The translations under genes and the position numbers were made by a program. From NCBI GenBank assembly GCA_021299615.1, contig JAJTHC010000066.1:1-8269 (forward strand): a stretch of DNA of 8,269 nucleotides, in the 5' to 3' direction. Below the pieces are notes generated by a model. That model was not told the origin of the DNA. It saw nothing but the letters and a program-made list of their open reading frames with translations, and ran no database searches. Numbering within the stretch: position 1 is the first letter of the stretch; every line of letters starts with the position of its first letter. Of the stretch, positions 6,175 to 8,269 are shown in pieces. This DNA is from Vampirovibrionales bacterium. GTDB taxonomy: Bacteria; Cyanobacteriota; Vampirovibrionia; Vampirovibrionales; JAJTHC01.

Positions 6175-8101
6175 ATTGAATCAATCAAGCGAAGCCCCCC
6201 ATGCTGAAGATGCCTGCTGTAATGCCCCCAAGCCAGTTGAAGCGTCTTGCCGACACGCCACCAGCGATGCCTTGCGTCAGCTTTATTTGGAAGCAGGTCA
6301 AAGCCTCTTGGATTTGAAAACGGTGGGCTTGGCAGGCAATCCCAATGTAGGGAAATCCGTGGTCTTTAATGCCCTAACAGGCATTTATGTGGATGTCTCG
6401 AATTTCCCGGGGACGACCGTTGGCATTGCCAAAGGGGCGTTGAAGGATCATCCCCATATTGAAGTGCAGGATACTCCTGGTGTTTACGGGCTGTCTCGCT
6501 TGAGCGAAGAAGAATCGGTCGCTGAAAAAGCCTTGCTGTCGGTGGATGTCATTATCAACATCGTGAACGCCGTGACCTTGGAGCGTGACTTGTTTTTGAC
6601 GCAACAACTCATCGATTACGGATGCCCCCTGATCGTGGTGCTGAATCAAATGGATGAAGCCCACGCCCGTGGACGCAAAATCGATGCCTTGGCTCTTGAA
6701 CAACAGTTACAAGTGCCTGTCGTCACCTGCGTTGCCGTTACGGGGCAAGGCATTGCGGAGATTGTGGAAGCCTTGCCTTATGCGAGTTATGGGCGTCGTA
6801 CGCCTGAATTGCCGTTGCCGTCGGATTTGCTGAAAATTGAGCAGAATAAAGCGGAACAGCTCCGTATTTATGGGCATCGAAGGCTGTATTTGAAAAGCTA
6901 TGTGTCGCAAGTGACCTGTGCCGCCGATTGTTGCGAAACGGATACGAAACTCAACTTTCAAGCCTTTTCAAAAGCCCTAGGTAAAGCCTTATTACACCCC
7001 GTTGTGGGAGGATTTAGCTTGGTATTGGCACTCATGGCGTTGTATCAAATCATCGGCGTTTGGATCGCTGGGGACACGGTGGAACTCATCGAAGGCAAGC
7101 TCATGCTTGCTATTGTCGTGCCGTTTATGGATGCTCTGGTCGCCAAGTTTTTCGCCCTAGGCACGCCCATGCACACGGTGTTGGCGGGTGAATTTGGCTT
7201 GCTCACCATGACGCCTCGTTACCTGATTGGGGTCTTGGCTCCCTTGGTGATTGGCTTTAACTTGTATTTATCCCTGTTGGAAGACACGGGCTACTTGCCA
7301 CGCCTCGCTGCCTTAAGCGACAGTGCCATGCGTCAAGTGGGACTCAACGGTCGAGCGATTATCCCCATGATTTTGGGCTTGGGATGCGTCACCATGGCGG
7401 CGATTTCCACACGAGTCTTGAGTTCTCAACGAGAACGCACCATCGCCACGACCCTGCTTGCCATTACCATTCCCTGTTCTGCTCAACTCGGTTTAATCAT
7501 GGGCATGATGGCGTTAGCAGGGGGACTCAAGGGCTGGTTGTTGTATATTATCATCTTGACAGGCTTGTTTATTGCGATAGGTTCCGTCTTGAATAAAATC
7601 ATGCCGGGGACATCGACAGGGCTGGTGATTGATCTACCCCCGATGCGGTTGCCTCGTGCGAAGAACATCGCCAAAAAAACGTGGACTCGCTCATGGAGCT
7701 TTCTGGTGGAAGCCACGCCCTTGTTCATGTTAGGGGCATTACTGGTTTCGTTGGCGGATATTACAGGGGCGTTAGCATGGATTCAAAATGCCTTAGGCGG
7801 AGTCACGGAAACCTTGTTGCATTTGCCGAAGGAAGCCGCTTCGGCGTTTATTATGGGGATGGTGCGTCGTGATTTTGGCTTGGCGGGTTTTTATAATTTG
7901 AAAAGTGTGTTAAGTCCGCTTCAAATGCTCACGAGCCTTGTGGTAATTACCCTGTTTGTGCCGTGTTTAGCCACGGCAACAGTCATGCTGAAAGAACGAG
8001 GCTGGAAAGAAGGCATGGGTGTCTTTATCTTTTCGTGGGTCTTGGCATTCGCCACAGGAGCCGTGGTGACTCGGGTGTTGGAGTTCTTACCGTTTTGGTA
8101 A
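6167..8101 (+). CDS. feoB: Ferrous iron transport protein B (FeoB), GTPase-permease
   Basis: Inner-membrane Fe(II) importer with a cytosolic G domain. Numbering is from the GTG at 6167 (644 residues). G motifs: G1 GNPNVGKS (57-64), G2 NFPGTT (79-84), G3 DTPG (102-105), G4 NQMD (160-163) and G5 region TCVAVTGQG (187-195). A short linker/GDI-like region (about 210-275) leads to a membrane domain starting near 279. That domain contains the two Gate regions with LEDTGYLPR (371-379), GLNGRAIIPMILGLGC (392-407), TIPCSAQLG (434-442) and FVPCLATATVM (597-607), including conserved cysteines 407, 437 and 600. It is shorter than E. coli FeoB (773). Unusual is an extension of about 50 residues before the G domain with H12, C17, C18, C28 and H30, plus C251, C255 and C256 in the linker. 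The start overlaps feoA by 8 bases. Alternative starts are ATG 6158 and TTG 6176. The right repeat copy begins 30 bases after the stop. Confidence 0.95.
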   Translation: MNKLNQSSEAPHAEDACCNAPKPVEASCRHATSDALRQLYLEAGQSLLDLKTVGLAGNPNVGKSVVFNALTGIYVDVSNFPGTTVGIAKGALKDHPHIEVQDTPGVYGLSRLSEEESVAEKALLSVDVIINIVNAVTLERDLFLTQQLIDYGCPLIVVLNQMDEAHARGRKIDALALEQQLQVPVVTCVAVTGQGIAEIVEALPYASYGRRTPELPLPSDLLKIEQNKAEQLRIYGHRRLYLKSYVSQVTCAADCCETDTKLNFQAFSKALGKALLHPVVGGFSLVLALMALYQIIGVWIAGDTVELIEGKLMLAIVVPFMDALVAKFFALGTPMHTVLAGEFGLLTMTPRYLIGVLAPLVIGFNLYLSLLEDTGYLPRLAALSDSAMRQVGLNGRAIIPMILGLGCVTMAAISTRVLSSQRERTIATTLLAITIPCSAQLGLIMGMMALAGGLKGWLLYIIILTGLFIAIGSVLNKIMPGTSTGLVIDLPPMRLPRAKNIAKKTWTRSWSFLVEATPLFMLGALLVSLADITGALAWIQNALGGVTETLLHLPKEAASAFIMGMVRRDFGLAGFYNLKSVLSPLQMLTSLVVITLFVPCLATATVMLKERGWKEGMGVFIFSWVLAFATGAVVTRVLEFLPFW

Positions 8102-8131
8102 GTGGTATAGTATTTTAATGACCCAACCTTT

Positions 8132-8269
8132 TATAGCCGAATTGATAATTTTCTGTACAGTGTCTATACGTTGTCGCTACGATTATTTTGTTCTGTTATG
8201 TAGGTCTGTCTACACGCCCTCACAAAATAATCTAGGCTCCTAGTCTAGCCTACTGTACAGAAAACTCTA
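8132..8269 (-). repeat. MITE-like palindromic element, right copy, truncated by window edge
   Basis: Reverse-complement copy of the element at 5644-5793: position x there aligns with 13925-x here without gaps. Over 138 bases there are 6 differences. Four fall in one six-base block next to the inner end, where AAGCTT is replaced by CAATTC on the aligned strand. Here both CTGTACAG palindromes are intact, whereas the left copy has one base changed in its outer one. The missing 12 bases lie beyond the window. It follows feoB directly, but no T-run follows its stems, so intrinsic termination is doubtful. Confidence 0.8.

Larger units (their letters stand above)
5644..8269. mobile_element. Possible composite unit: feoAB between inverted MITE-like copies (right end outside window)
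   Basis: The two inverted copies of the 150-bp element enclose 2338 bases that hold only the feoAB operon and its control region. By extrapolation from the left copy, the right copy would end near 8281. If one transposase recognises the outermost ends, the whole segment could move as a unit, and recombination between the copies could invert it. The feoAB genes do not differ obviously in base or codon use from their neighbours. Two independent MITE insertions into flanking intergenic DNA are equally possible, so the composite reading is an inference. Confidence 0.3.

Noticed and set aside
5644..8269. CRISPR or tandem repeat array
   Set aside because: Only two copies, 2.3 kb apart and inverted, with coding sequence between; no short regularly spaced repeats.

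Overview
The window looks like ordinary chromosome of a diderm (Gram-negative-type) bacterium. It carries an aromatic amino-acid gene, an operon for lipopolysaccharide (LPS) export, one gene I do not recognise and a ferrous-iron uptake operon. The lptA-lptB order with a single lptF/G-type permease and no lptC recalls Cyanobacteria and their non-photosynthetic relatives (Vampirovibrionia/Melainabacteria). No marker here settles the taxon, so this is a weak inference.

Left part (1-1562): a class II DAHP synthase gene lies on the minus strand and is cut by the window edge, probably only a few codons before its stop. A 208-bp divergent intergenic region follows. It holds a plausible extended -10 promoter for the DAHP synthase and a 24-bp sequence resembling one end of the repeat element found further right.

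Middle (1563-4578): three plus-strand genes overlap by 1-4 bases and form a tightly coupled lptA-lptB-lptF/G operon. It encodes a long periplasmic LptA/OstA-fold protein, the LptB ATPase and one LptF/LptG-family permease, which together extract LPS from the inner membrane and pass it to the outer membrane. A separate gene at 4647-5639 encodes an unrecognised 330-residue protein with a glycine-rich membrane segment near each end.

Right part (5644-8269): feoA and feoB (ferrous iron transport) overlap by 8 bases. A promoter overlapping a 21-bp inverted repeat, a likely iron- or metal-responsive operator, lies upstream. The pair is bracketed by two near-identical copies, in opposite orientation, of a non-coding element of about 150 bp. 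Each copy begins TATAGC, ends GCTATA and carries internal terminal inverted repeats and nested hairpins. The second copy runs off the window. This looks like a MITE (miniature inverted-repeat transposable element) inserted at TA sites. It is the least ordinary feature of the window: an feoAB cassette between two inverted copies of a mobile-type repeat, plus a possible degenerate end 4.2 kb upstream.
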